64,000 bases of DNA from Prostheceraeus crozeri (taxonomy: Eukaryota; Platyhelminthes; Polycladida; Euryleptidae), in contig CAJQUW010005234.1 of NCBI GenBank assembly GCA_907163375.1, forward strand, positions 346,501 through 410,500, in the 5' to 3' direction. Shown one piece after another: positions 52,901-64,000 of this stretch. The translations under genes were made by a program, and so were the position numbers. Numbering within the stretch: position 1 is the stretch's first letter; each line of letters starts with the position of its first letter. The notes under the pieces were generated by a model. The model was not told the DNA's origin. It was given only the letters and a program-made list of their open reading frames with translations, and searched no databases.

Positions 52901-55066
52901 AAAGTATCTCTATACAGTGAAAATTTTTATATGAAAAGATTCAGTTTTTTGCGGAGATTACGCTCCCGTGGTCCAAAAAAATTATTTGAGCAGTTTTGAA
53001 AAAGTCAAAATTTTGCAAATTTATATACTACCGAGATGACGTTCTCTTTATAAGTAGTGTGAAACGAGTTGGATATCAAAAGGAATGAATATTTGCTAAT
53101 AAGCATCCTAGCTAAGCGGAAATTCAGTTGATTATCAAGGGAAGTTCATGATCCGCATTATAATGGAACTCATCAAGAAAAAGTCGCGATATTATTCGTG
53201 CTCTTTGGCTGAAAGTCTTTGATTCAATTTTCACCGCCATGATTTTATGATTCACTGAATTCATTTTTCATTTCTTGAATCTGAATATTGAGGTGGACCC
53301 ATTTACATCTTTCAAAGTTAATTGAAATCATTGTCTTTGATTATGTGATTTTGCTCTGCCAGTGACAGGTTGCCTGTGATATGATCACGCTTAAAAATAC
53401 TCTTGAGGCTGAGCATGGAAGCAATAGGAACCCATCGAATTGCTAATTTAGCAAACATTAAATCTCCAAAGCTGTCATGACACTGAGAATCTGTGAAATA
53501 CCATCATTCCCTCTCCAAGCAATCATAATCACTCAATTACGCAGCAATTTCTTCAAAACTGCAAAAATTTGCATATCTCACATTTGGAAACAATTACCAA
53601 TTATATTCCCCTCGAGTTCATTTAATAAAATCGAAAGTGTATACACATTGGGGATTTAATAAATGCGGAGTTGCTACTCTACCTAATATACCTACTCTGT
53701 GGTTGAGCATGATGTTTTTACTATGTGACTTATTCTATTATTATATAAACTGCAACACCAGGCAATATCATTATACAGTCCAGTGTCATTTGATAACTAA
53801 ATTTTTGTTTTTCTAGCTCAGTAGATGATATAATTATGTACTACAGCTGCAAGTCATCATTTTCTCGCTTTCCTGATGTTAGAGAACCTGATTTCGTTTA
53901 CCAGAAGAAATACGATACTTTTGATAAAATGACGTGCGTTTGCAAGTCTGTGGCGGGTTTCACTCATCAGATTCTTCCTCAGATCAGTGTCTGACCGAGC
54001 AACCATCAACAAACAGCTATTGTCTATTCTATTCCCACTGACTTAAGCAAGACGAAAATCGGATTTCTATGCTTTCAACTTTCTTTTCAGCGATATCAAT
54101 GATCTAAATGGATATTGGATGGGTTTACAGAAAAATGGCTCAATGTCTATTGTATATAACAGCGGAGGGGCACCCACATTTTTCAACTGGTGTGAAGTTC
54201 CTAATAACAACTATACAATGATCTCTCGACGCATGAAGTGGATTTCAGGAGCTCCCATGAATAGTGACCTGCTAGAATATTTTTTTAGCATGTTTCAAGT
54301 GCAGCTACGAGCGTGCGAAACTTTGTGCCTAGCCGTTACCAGTGATGGCGCTATAACAGAACAGAAATGCACCTCTCCACGGAGGACATTATGCATCGCT
54401 GTCAATGTCGGTAAGTAATGACGTATTTTTCATTTTATATTCTGTCGGTTTAACAGTGAGATTTGACCTTGTTTCGTTGTACAGAAAGAAAAACAGTGAA
54501 GCATAATGGGAGAAGGGGCAAAACAAGAGTAGGCCTACCACGCTGGTGCACACATTATCTCATGGAAGTTGTTGAGTGCGGTTCGGCCGCATTACTTTAG
54601 AATAGAATTTGTCACAAAACTGTGATGGATGAGTTCGAAAATAGCATGTGGATTGTAATAGCAATATGCATAGCCTATATCGAGACACACTGCCTCAGAT
54701 GTCTCTGACGGAAAGACCCGACTTTTCCGTTGATTCTGCGGACTATATTTAGCTCAGTTGGTCTAGGTTGTGTCGAACACATTCATTACTTTGTCATGCA
54801 AATTCGCTATCGTGCAATCTATATAATTGGTACATGCAGATTTTCTCAGCCAAATTTACCTACTTTTTCATGCAATTTCCACGAACATAATGGAACTTAG
54901 ATAGAGTAGGAATTCACAGAGTAGGAACTCTAAAACTTATTTCTTGACAGACCAGCCGGCTAGCCATGTTGACGAGCAAACGATTCACCAACATCAGCAA
55001 CGAAGCTTATTCTTATTACTCAATGTGTCATGTGCATGTTTGAGTGGTTTTCGCGAGGTACAATAA
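46992..55066 (+). CDS. Mucin-like C-type lectin-domain protein, multi-exon
   Basis: Exon 1 46992-47854 has a signal peptide (MPIFSLSILVVATLISAHS), then a Pro/Ser/Thr-rich mucin region with 9-residue repeats (HSTPPSAVT type) bearing many NVS/NVT/NSS sequons, and the start of a lectin fold (SWRLVVSSSSDLYDESADLC, ALTTFDHLLWFSYA). The donor GTAAGT at 47855 and acceptor TTCTTTTCAG before 54091 keep frame. Exon 2 54091-54410 continues with DINDLNGYWMGLQKNGS, FFNWCEVPNNN and C-terminal cysteines (CETLCLAV, CTSPRRTLC). A third exon at 54951-55066 (after TTCTTGACAG) stays in frame and adds a hydrophobic tail (SLFLLLNVSCACLSG). Probably secreted or surface-attached, perhaps for mucus or recognition. 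Canonical Ca-binding EPN is only partly evident (EVPNNN). Confidence 0.75.
47218..47523 (+). repeat. 27-bp coding tandem repeat (mucin domain)
   Basis: About eleven units of 27 bp encode HST-P-P-x-x-V-[TS] or HST-x-P-Y-N-S-S. A 2-unit block (SAVT/SNVS) is itself duplicated with the YNSS unit. Unit similarity suggests recent expansion and possible length polymorphism. Confidence 0.85.
49950..49996. repeat. Perfect 16-bp inverted repeat
   Basis: ATGGACTCCTAGATAT (49950-49965) and ATATCTAGGAGTCCAT (49981-49996), with a 15-bp loop. Confidence 0.85.
50007..50180. repeat. Inverted repeat with 65-75-bp arms
   Basis: The left arm (50007-50080) and right arm (50114-50180) pair well: GGAAAGGAAGGAAGTGG against CCACTTCCTTCCTTTCC, plus CTCTATACAAGGGATGG against CCATCATTTGTAGAG. 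Probably a fold-back MITE. Confidence 0.75.
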
Positions 55067-55477
55067 TGTTTTGCAACATCTGTTAGCATTAGGCTTTCCT
55101 TAACATCATCTTACGTCTAACATTGACGAAACTTCAAATTATCACAAAATTCAGAATAAAACAATTCTTCTGCTATCTATTATAACACTGCTGATGAGCA
55201 GTCATCACCAGCAGTGACTTATTTCAAATCGATGTAGATCAAATTGCAGCCCTCTAACCGCCACGTCCACGGTAGATTTGATGTTTTTGATGCTGTGACA
55301 AGCATTTAAGATCAGGAAATATTTATTTTAAGATGATAAACTCTTATCGATAGGAGAAGCCACTTTTTAGCATGAGCATTCAATTACCTCTTTTTTCAGG
55401 CTAATTCGAATATTTCGGAGACAAGTGTGACGGATAATATTCAATGTCTAAATAGTATTGTCCTATGTTCTACCTAC
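54411..55477. other. Lectin intron 2 / 3' region
   Basis: 54411-54950 is probably intron 2. 55067-55477 may hold the 3' UTR. No other gene is seen. Confidence 0.5.
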
Positions 55478-56884
55478 AGGGTGATTCAAAAGTCTCCATA
55501 CATAGCAAAAGATACTTTTTAATCCAAATGCCCTATTTGACGAAAAAAGTGTACAGCAAGTAGCAATACAATTACATCACGTGTTATATGTGATCGCCCT
55601 CCATTAATGACACGTTCGGATGCGGTCCACCCAGTTACATCTGACTTTGGTCAATATGTCGGATGAATTGTTGGCACACGCATCACGAATGCGTTCCTTC
55701 ATACCTTCCAGACTTCTCAACTTTACGTTGTATACCATCGCCTTCATGTGTCCCCACAAGGAAAAGTCAAGTGGCGTGAGATCCGGCGACCTCGGCGGCC
55801 ACTCAACTGGTCCTCTGCGCCCAATCCAGTGTCCAGGCATCGACGAACATCGACAACATAATGTGGTGGGGCCCCATCTTATTGGAAGTAAGACGGAAAT
55901 TCTCCATCCTCCGTCATGAGGGACAGAGTGACATCTTCGGACAGCAAATTCAAATATTTCTCGGCATTCAAGTTGCCTTCGATGAAAAAAGGACCGATTA
56001 CTCTTGTGTTCCATTTTCCACACCACACCATCAACTTTTCAGGTCCTTGCATTCGCGACGGGTCCATCCAGTGTGGGTTGGCGTCACTCCAGTATCGCAT
56101 GTTTTGGCGGTTTACTTCGCCATTGATGTAAAAATTTGCCTCGTCAGTGAAAAGAATAGACGACAGAAAGTTCGGGTCCCTTTCTATCTGGTTAATGGAC
56201 CATTCGCAGAACCCCATACGCCGGTCAGGGTCGTCTTCGCTGAGATGTTGCAACAATTGGATTTGGCATGGGTGGCATTTGTTTTCTTATGTAATGCGGA
56301 TGATGCTGGCTTGACTGACTCCCATTTCTGCAGACAATCTTCAAGTGTTTTTCTTTGGACTTTTAGTCAAAACAGCTAGCACATTCGTAAATGTTTCTTC
56401 GTCTGTTGATGTTCGTGGCCGACCACTTCTTTGTTTATCTTCAACACTCCCAGTTTCCTTGAATTTCTAGAAGAGTTTCGCAACAGTATTATGAGTGATC
56501 TGTGTTCCACCCAGTGCCTTGCATTAAATTCGGCAGCAACTTTCCGACAGCTTCCAGAACCACTTAGAAGGATGATTTCAATGCGCTCTTCTAAAGATAA
56601 TGGGATTTTGTTAGACTTGTTGATCGCAGCAAAGCAGCAACGTGTTGGAATCAACATCAGAACAATTCCTTTAGACGGCTGGCAAGACCTGTCGTTACAG
56701 TGAGCATGTCTCCACGGCCGCCACAATGTTCAGTATTGATTGTTCGTGCCAAGATGACATCACACTACATTGTACAGTGGAAGCTCGAAAATCGCGATCA
56801 ACATGCAATTTCATGCATCAAAAATGGATTCCTGTTGGTTGTATAAAGCACGGATTTGCCTATGGAGACTTTTGAATCACCCTG
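55478..56884 (-). mobile_element. Mariner-like transposon (Tc1/mariner superfamily)
   Basis: Ends CAGGGTGATTCAAAAGTC (55478) and GACTTTTGAATCACCCTG (ending 56884) are inverted. The element is 1407 bp and flanked by TA on both sides (55476-55477 and 56885-56886), the family's target duplication. The ends are intact although the transposase is not. Confidence 0.92.
55604..56657 (-). pseudogene. Mariner-like transposase, frameshifted
   Basis: The N-terminal helix-turn-helix part reads KIPLSLEERIEIILLSGSGS and CRKVAAEFNARH. The first catalytic Asp lies in ILFTDEANFYI. A stop codon (TAA where CAA is expected) sits just before the second Asp in DGAPPHY near 55870. The third lies in WPPRSPDLTPLDFSLWGH, giving a DD-D catalytic set. 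Frame changes near 56260-56380 and around 55830 split it into three frames. Non-functional but recognisable end to end. Confidence 0.88.
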
Positions 56885-56886
56885 TA

Positions 56887-59809
56887 CATCAACCGAGGCA
56901 AAGTATTTATGAAGATCGCGCATTACATTTATGGTAGTTGCTCTACCTTTTAATAAATCTACTTAAAATCTTCTGATCTTTTATAATTTCTCCCGCTATG
57001 GCATTATGAATTCGTACTTTCGTCCTTTTTCTTTTGGAAGAATGTTAAAATAGGTTTCATCGATCTACTTGTTTCAATTAGTAGGAATTCGTTGCCTTCT
57101 TATATTATCAAATCTATGTTCCTACTGGATTTCAAAATTTCTTGCATAAATTTCTGTACTGAACTAATATATAATCACTTGACAATGTAAGTTAGCATTA
57201 CTTTGATAGAAATTTAATTTGCCTTGGTGCTTTGTGAATTTAAGGGAGCAAAGATAACGACAATGATAATATAATTTATGATTAGTAATTTATAATCTTT
57301 TCATCGGTTTAAGCCATGCACCGGATGCAACTTTGCATTATTCAAGAGGGATTCTTTTATGTCTCACTGTAGGAGAAATATGTCTCGCTGTAGTATAATC
57401 CAGCAGGCTTGCAGTCCTCAATCTTGAGGAAGCGACACAGAAGGAAGCAATCAGATTCATGAGGCATTTTAGATAGAGATCGAGGCACGCACACTGATAG
57501 AGAATGTGCTGTCAGTATTCGCGAATCAGGCTGATGAGCTGGGTCCTTGAATAACCTTCATATTCAGGAGTTAGTGTGAATATTAATGCAACCGTATACA
57601 AATGTTTCTAGTATAAGAATTACTAAATGCAAAATTATTTTTGCTTTAAGTATGATAGCAATAACGCTCATGTGGCTGTGGTAGACTACACGCTTGTGTG
57701 TTGCTGATATCATATTCAACGTCTCATACGGCAGAACATGGAAGTTGCACTTGTTTACGTGTTATTCAACACCATATGTTTAACACGGACTGTGTGTTCC
57801 ATGAATAGCTAACTATGTGGTTGCAAGAGCGCTAAACACGCAAAGTGCACGAAAAATACACAGATAATATTCTCAGTGTAAGTATGGATAGATGAATTAC
57901 CTGTCCAATTTGTGGAAAGTACTGTAGTATGAGCATCTGTTGACAACTCGCAGAAAATGCAACTTAACTATCCCCACATCCCTACTTTCTCTACATTTGA
58001 TTCACCACTGCATGTGAATAATTATCGTTGATATTGAACCGGCTTCTCGGACTTGAAAAGTGAGTTATCATGCAAATTGCAAACAGAGGTAGATGTGGTA
58101 AGTACGAGATGTCTGCTTGCATGAGTTGAATTTTATAAATATATCAAGCTCATGCGTTGGATGTAATAACAAAATGTTTTGTAATTGAAATTATTAATAT
58201 CTGAAACTGCTTATTTGCAGAAGACAAGTGACGACGCAAAGGTGAAATCAATCGTCATCAAATTATTGACCTGTAAAATCGCTTCTTCTATCAAATAAAA
58301 ATTTCGCTTCTTTTTGACTTAAACTTGTGTGTTTTACATAACGCTATTCACTTGCAGTCACGATTTTTTATATTTTACACTTCGAGATTATATTCTTGTA
58401 TGCCATTACATTAACCTCTATATTTTATTGATAGACAACTTTAGGTGTGTAGCACTATCTGCATATTTCAAAATTTCATGGAATGAAGAGCTATGGAGCC
58501 TCAAGTGACAAGAGACTCGGCACTGATGCAGGGAACTTTGATGATAGCTACGTGCGATGGCTGAGAGGCTCATGTCCTGTGAAAGTAAAGATATCCATCA
58601 GCTCCAGATCTTTTCCTGTTATCAGATATATTTTCATTTGCGACCACAATTTTGGCCTTGAAATCAAGGTGAAGAATGTTCATTTGGAAAATTGAAATGA
58701 GACAGTGAAAATTGCAATTTGGAATGAATGCATCAGGATTCCGCTACAGGTTTTCTATTGGTTCTTGCTTACCCTGTAAATTTTTTTAGTTTAACAATAG
58801 ATACATTTATTATTATCAGCACTATCTATAGTACTCATAATAACTATGGTAATAAACAAAAGGCAAATATGTTTCAAAAATTTTTTCCTGTTTTGTAGTG
58901 GATTGATTATTCATGACAATATTAAAATGTTCACCGTGGCCTGAGAGTCATTGTGCTACCTTAACTGGTAGGAGAAAGAAGGACTCCTAGGTTAAAGTAA
59001 ACATGTAAATATAACCAAAATGTCGCAGATGAGAGGACTAAATTTTACACTTGAAATGACTAAGATGTTGCTTCTAAAAGACACAAGAGATGAAATACTA
59101 TATTTACAAATATTGTAGACATGTACCAAACGAAATGAAAATAAATGAAAAAAATGAAAGAGATGTTGAAAAAGGTAGGCAACAATGCATCTCGTAATGA
59201 TGATATCTGTATCTATGCATGTGAAAGATGTTTTAGAAGTCTCAGTTAGCGTACATCCACACGTGCATTCACATGTCACTGTGAATGCATTTCACTGTTC
59301 GCTTTTTGCTGCCCAGTCCATATCAATTACGCACAATATTATTAATATGGATTTTTAAGGTCAACAATCTCAGGTACTTGCGCGCCTTCAAATGTACTAC
59401 ATTCTTGCCCTCAAAATCCATGTTGATGTTTTGTTGATGAAAATGCGGCAATTTCTTTGCGGACACGAGTCATAATTTTGGTTTGAACAGCAAACATGCG
59501 TTTGAATATTTGCGAATATGAACACATGTATCAAAAAATGCACTTTGTCGATAGCTATGTATTTCATCTTATGTATTCTGAAAAAACGTGTCCTAATCTT
59601 GAACCGGAAAACTTCTCGAGAGAAATTATCCGGACCGGTCCCACTCTGGCTGGGTTCTCTGGAAATCTGTCAATATAAGAGTTTCGAATATCAAATGGAA
59701 TTTGAAAAATTGCTCTTGCTTTTAGAAAAACTCTTGAAATTGGGAAGGACCACTAAATTTCAAGAGGAAATTTTCATTTTCTTGCATTTTTGGCTATCTT
59801 ATGATCCAC
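56887..59809. other. Intergenic region, nothing recognised
   Basis: A/T-rich. Open frames here are short and lack motifs. No repeat ends, tRNA or conserved domain were seen. Confidence 0.5.
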
Positions 59810-60118
59810 CTAACACTATGCGATCGCAAAACGAGAGAGTGGATCAGAGATCAGACGAACTTGAAGGACATTATATTAACCATCATGAAAAGTAAATGGC
59901 AATGGGCTGATCACATAATGCGCAGGACAGACGGAAGATGGACCCGGAGAATAACCGAGTGGCATCCCAGAATTGGTTCCAGACAACGTGGGAGACCTCC
60001 AAGACGGTGGGACCACGAATTGGTCCAATACTGCAATCAGCACTGGCGACAACACGCGATCGACCGCCAGAGGTGGACGACACTTGAGGAGGGGTTCATT
60101 CAACAATGGAGCGATTAA
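59810..60118 (+). pseudogene. LINE ORF2 C-terminal fragment
   Basis: The frame ends KSKWQWADHIMRRTDGRW, ITEWHPRIGSRQRGRPPRRW, then W...RQRWTTLEEGFIQQW and a natural stop at 60118. This is the conserved tail of a LINE ORF2 (KW-x-WAGH...R-x2-GRPP-x-RW), of the kind seen in RTE- and craniata-like LINEs. Only about 100 residues remain, consistent with a 5'-truncated copy. The 3' end of the element is not clear after 60118. Confidence 0.75.
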
Positions 60119-63100
60119 AATCCCTTCAAGGTAATCAAGGTATGGTCCACATGTAATTCATGCACTTTTTGTATGAGGCTTTACAGTGCACTCATTGTTA
60201 CAGATCATTAATAATAATGACAGACAATCGGAAAATTTAGAAATTCGGCTATAATGAATTCGATCTGAAACGAATGTAAAGATGATGCATGATTAAAAAT
60301 ATCTAAGAAAACAAAAAGCTTCGAATTTTATCTTACCATTTTGCCCCCTTCCTTCGTATGTATTATCAAGTCAGAAGCATATACAAGTGAAATTTATTGA
60401 CAATTTGTGAGCTTTTTCAGTTTTGAATTTGATGGACCTCCATGAGGCTCTCCGCTTGCATTACAAGCAAGCTATCAAGCCTAAGAAATTGTTTTTCGCA
60501 ATATGTGCCCTAATATCATTTTCTAGAGATTTGAATAGTGACAAATATTGTTCAAGGAACACATCCTAACAGTGTAAACACATCCTTCCAGATACTTGCA
60601 ATTGTTCCATTCAATAACCACACCCGTATTTTGATCAGTTATTGATCATATGACATGCTGAGATTCAATAATTGTTCACACTATTCATTGTGTGCCAATG
60701 TGTGAGTTATTAGTTGCATGTGACCTTTGACACAGATATTTGACGATCTTTCATGTCATGCAGTGCAACCAAAACTATGAGACATCTGATTGCTTTTGAA
60801 ATGACATTTCTTCTGCCATAAGAACAAAATTTACACATGGAAAGGAGACTAATTCTCTTTACAGTGTTAATACCTGAGCAAGTCATCGACGTTTTGCATC
60901 AAGTGTTAATGCAAGATCGACACAATTATACTATATTAATGTCAACATGCACACTGAAAGTAATGCTACACCGCAGTCACACGTTGCTATGATACTAGGG
61001 ATCTGGAGAAGGAAGAATTTTGCCAACTCTGATCCATCTGAATCTTCCATCCACTGGTTAAAATAACTACAGAAATGATGTTTGACATCGGTCAACATTG
61101 TGGTCACGAACTAACTACATTAGCAAATACATCAAACTAGCCAGCCACACTTGTATATACTAACGTACAACATGTGGTTGTATCTTGCAGTTAGTAGCCA
61201 CACGGGTCTTAGGCTACATGGAGCAAACCATGACCAATTGACGAAATTGCTTTAATCATGTATTTCATTATATAATTTGCATTGAAGCTGCATTCCAAAA
61301 ATTCTAGTGGGTGTCACTTTATCACCTATTCATATGATGTTGTCTGATTATCAAAAGTTATTATTTAGAGATTATTATGATTATTTAAAGTCTCTGAATT
61401 CCTCCCTACCGGAGCTAAAAGTGTCACATATCTAATTCTCTTCGGATGAACCATAAATAATCATAATCAGTAATAAGATTCATGACTTCCATCCAGCATT
61501 CGCGAATCAGATGACAGAATTTCTTAAAATGATCACTATTGAAGCAAGGAAATAGCAGGACCCCAATCATTGACTTCTGAATATCGTATATGACGCTACT
61601 GTACTTTTTCCGACCAGTTCAAGGTCTCTCCGCCCAGCTTCAAGCCCTTTGCCACTCCACTCCGATTTGCCTCTTTCTCCAGATTCCTGTAAGATGCGAA
61701 ATAGAGCCTGTCTGAAGAATGGCATCCCCCTATGCTTTTGATTACAGTGCCTCTTGTTGTGACAGTTTTAGGTTTAAGCACTCGAACTAATAAATCGGAA
61801 ATGCATTTTGATATTGAAATTCAAGAATGACCATACTACCACAATTGAGTCACCAGAAGGAGAAGGCGACTGCGTAGAATTATCAATTCCAATAATTATT
61901 TCATGTCTGTCGGTTTATTTAAAATAAGTAATCGAAATACTCCTAGAAATTTAAAAATGTCTCAACTTAGTGAAAAAAACTAATACGAGTAATTAAGAGG
62001 CAAAGCAATTAAGCATCTAACAGTGGATATGTTCTGGAAACTCCTCGCTGGAGCGTCTTCTGTGCTGGAGCGCCTTTTCGCTCTAAGCGCATGTATGTGA
62101 CTTTACTTATTTTTGATGTAAATAATGATGTAATTTGATGTAAATTTGCTATAAATAATTATTTAATTAATTTCACGATATATCACAACACTGACTCTGT
62201 CACTTGTAACTTTCTAAGTCATCATCAAGTTTTACGCAACATGTACCCCTTTTCAATCACTGAACATTATGTAATTGACATGATCGCTGTTGGGTAGCTG
62301 ATATCCTCACCAAGCACGTGTCATAGTATTGGCATGTGATAGAATTAGGACTGTACAAAGTCTAAGGTCGGAATCCAATTATATGGGACATATAAAAAAA
62401 CATTTATGTCGGAGAAAATAAGAGATCGTCCATCTGTCAATGATCCCAGTGTGCGGAATGCCGTTGAAATGTCGGCAACAAATTATATTCGCACTGCATG
62501 AAAACACTTGATATATTTCCAAATATTCAGGAATTTGTACCAGTCCCTTCATTTCGAAATCGTCAACAGGTACTTCATATCTTCTGTTACATCAGACAAC
62601 AACCTATTTGTAGAATGATATTCTAATCGTACTTTCAGCCTAAGCATATACATCGCCATGAAAATGACGAACTTGGAGGTTTTGTGAACATCAGAAAATT
62701 AAAGCATGAATTCTCAGTCATCTATTTGATAAAGCATCAGAGTTCACTACTTGAAAAGATGTTTTTATCAAATCTCTAGACATGTAGCTAATGCGAGACA
62801 CACTGCGGCCTGGCGGATTTCATCAGTCGAGGACATGTTCGAACCAGCACCCGTTGGAGTTAGATGACATGCAGGCATGCTCTCTGGTCACAGGGCCACC
62901 GAAGCACGTGTTGAAGCGTAGATTTGCCAGTGAGGTATTGCTTTACGACAGGCACGTGGATGATGAATTGCAAATTTCAATCATTCAATGCCGCTTCCGA
63001 TTTTGATGCTCACTTAATTAAAGAGTACCCTGTTAATATTTCATGATAATTATCCATAAGCCAGGCTACATGTGAGTGAAAAGATGCCTTGGCTAGACAT

Positions 63101-64000
63101 ACAGTTTGCTTTTATTCTTTAACTATAGTTGAGAAAACGTTGCTATTGTTTTTGAATTTTGTTGGCTTATTACGATGTATTTAACTCTGTAACTAAGAGT
63201 GATTATTTAAATATTAATTTGCTGCATATTGAAGTTGGATGCATTATATAAGTCTAAAGATTGTCTTATCTATAAGGCTGAACATATCTTGAATAAATCA
63301 ACAAAATAGCAGAATGCTTGACTTTCCCAGCTGTATTTCAAAGCATCAAAATTTTTGCTTCCAGTTCTATCATAGTCTGGAAGAAGTGGCATGAACCATG
63401 TGCTGATAGCTTGGTTTCTGTTCGCAGACGAGGAAGAATTTAAACATGCCAGTTATGGCACATTTAATTGAATAGCACTGACTTGCATGTAATATTTCAA
63501 TTTTGAAGATTGAACTTCTTTTGCAAGATCTAAACTATTGTCGACATTAACAGACGGCGAGAAAGTTTCACAAGGGGGAATCGTGAATTTAGCCCTTTGT
63601 AACGGAATTGTCAAGTCATTTTTGAAAAAGAGTTGTAGGTTTGGATTGATATTATTAGAGTCTTACATAGAAAGTTGCTATATTGTTTCTCACTTATTCC
63701 CATATCTCACATGCATTATCTTTGAATTGTCATATTAGAAAAGTGCAACTCAAAATACACCCGAATCTGCGGGAGAACTCTAGGGAAGCTGTCAACATTG
63801 CCAACTCTTCGTTTTATCAACTCCATTTGACTGTCTTCAGATAATTGCATTTCGGTGTCCATTTACATACCTTCGTTATTGCTCTTTTTAATAACTTTTA
63901 ATTAGTTTGTATTGTAGAATCTGAAGATCTCGACAGATGGTCGGTTATGTCGGTGGTTTCAAAAATACGTGAGGCACACAGTTGCACACATGCTGCAGTC
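60119..64000. other. Intergenic region, nothing recognised
   Basis: No convincing coding exon, RNA gene, or transposon end was found. Small frames (for example 62791-63006 and 63538-63738) have no motifs. Confidence 0.5.

Larger units (their letters stand above)
47855..54090 (+). other. Lectin-gene intron 1 (6.2 kb)
   Basis: A/T-rich and mostly featureless. It holds two inverted-repeat structures near 49950-50180 and an acgccgc/gcggcg patch near 51640-51740 that looks like the end of a decayed element. Small frames on both strands (for example 51805-52122) have no support. Confidence 0.7.

Noticed and set aside
1-64000. tRNA genes, rRNA, CRISPR arrays
   Set aside because: No cloverleaf-type sequence, rRNA signature or regularly spaced repeat array was recognised by reading. 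A tRNAscan run would be decisive.

Overview
The window is animal nuclear DNA. It has spliced host genes, low gene density and many transposable elements. Two host genes are readable: an innexin (gap-junction family) on the minus strand at 40151-42992, and a secreted or surface mucin-like C-type lectin on the plus strand from 46992. Innexins together with the transposon mix point to an invertebrate, perhaps a lophotrochozoan, but the sequence alone does not fix the phylum.

The left 38 kb is a nest of transposons whose edges are set by target-site duplications (TSDs). A 516-bp host tandem duplication (878-1333 + 37451-37515, then 37516-38032) has its first copy split by a hAT-like element (1334-37449, about 2.4 kb without its passengers). 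That element holds a second hAT-type element (2772-7151, TSD TTTACGCC). Inside this lies a decayed BED-finger hAT (3705-7040, TSD CAGTAGGG), which in turn holds a 555-bp fold-back element (5963-6517). The outer element also took in a complete-length Polinton/Maverick (7241-36601, AG...CT ends, long inverted repeats, 6-bp TSD CTTGTC). The Polinton was later hit by a Gmr1-type Ty3/gypsy retrotransposon (23048-29646, 522-bp LTRs, TSD GTTA), which itself carries a 727-bp passenger flanked by a 14-bp duplication.

The Polinton has the usual set: protein-primed DNA polymerase B, chromodomain integrase, adenovirus-type protease, FtsK/HerA-type packaging ATPase, major capsid protein, a penton/minor-capsid candidate and small basic core-like proteins. 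It is mostly open but broken in a few places. It also has an unusual accessory set. The standout is a 288-residue protein (19932-20798) whose C-terminal two thirds match both repeats of the TATA-binding protein (TBP) saddle. Its N-terminal domain is shared with a shorter neighbouring gene. Nearby are a DEDDh-type exonuclease-like gene, a free-standing relative of the polymerase N-terminal domain, and two RING-like genes. With its TATA/CCAAT promoters, short introns and poly(A) signals that overlap stop codons, the element looks equipped to steer its own transcription.

The right 26 kb is ordinary host DNA: innexin, a decayed LINE reverse-transcriptase fragment (45005-45790), the lectin gene with a 6.2-kb intron, a decayed mariner-like element with intact ends (55478-56884), a LINE 3' fragment (59810-60118), and about 4 kb at the end in which nothing is recognised.
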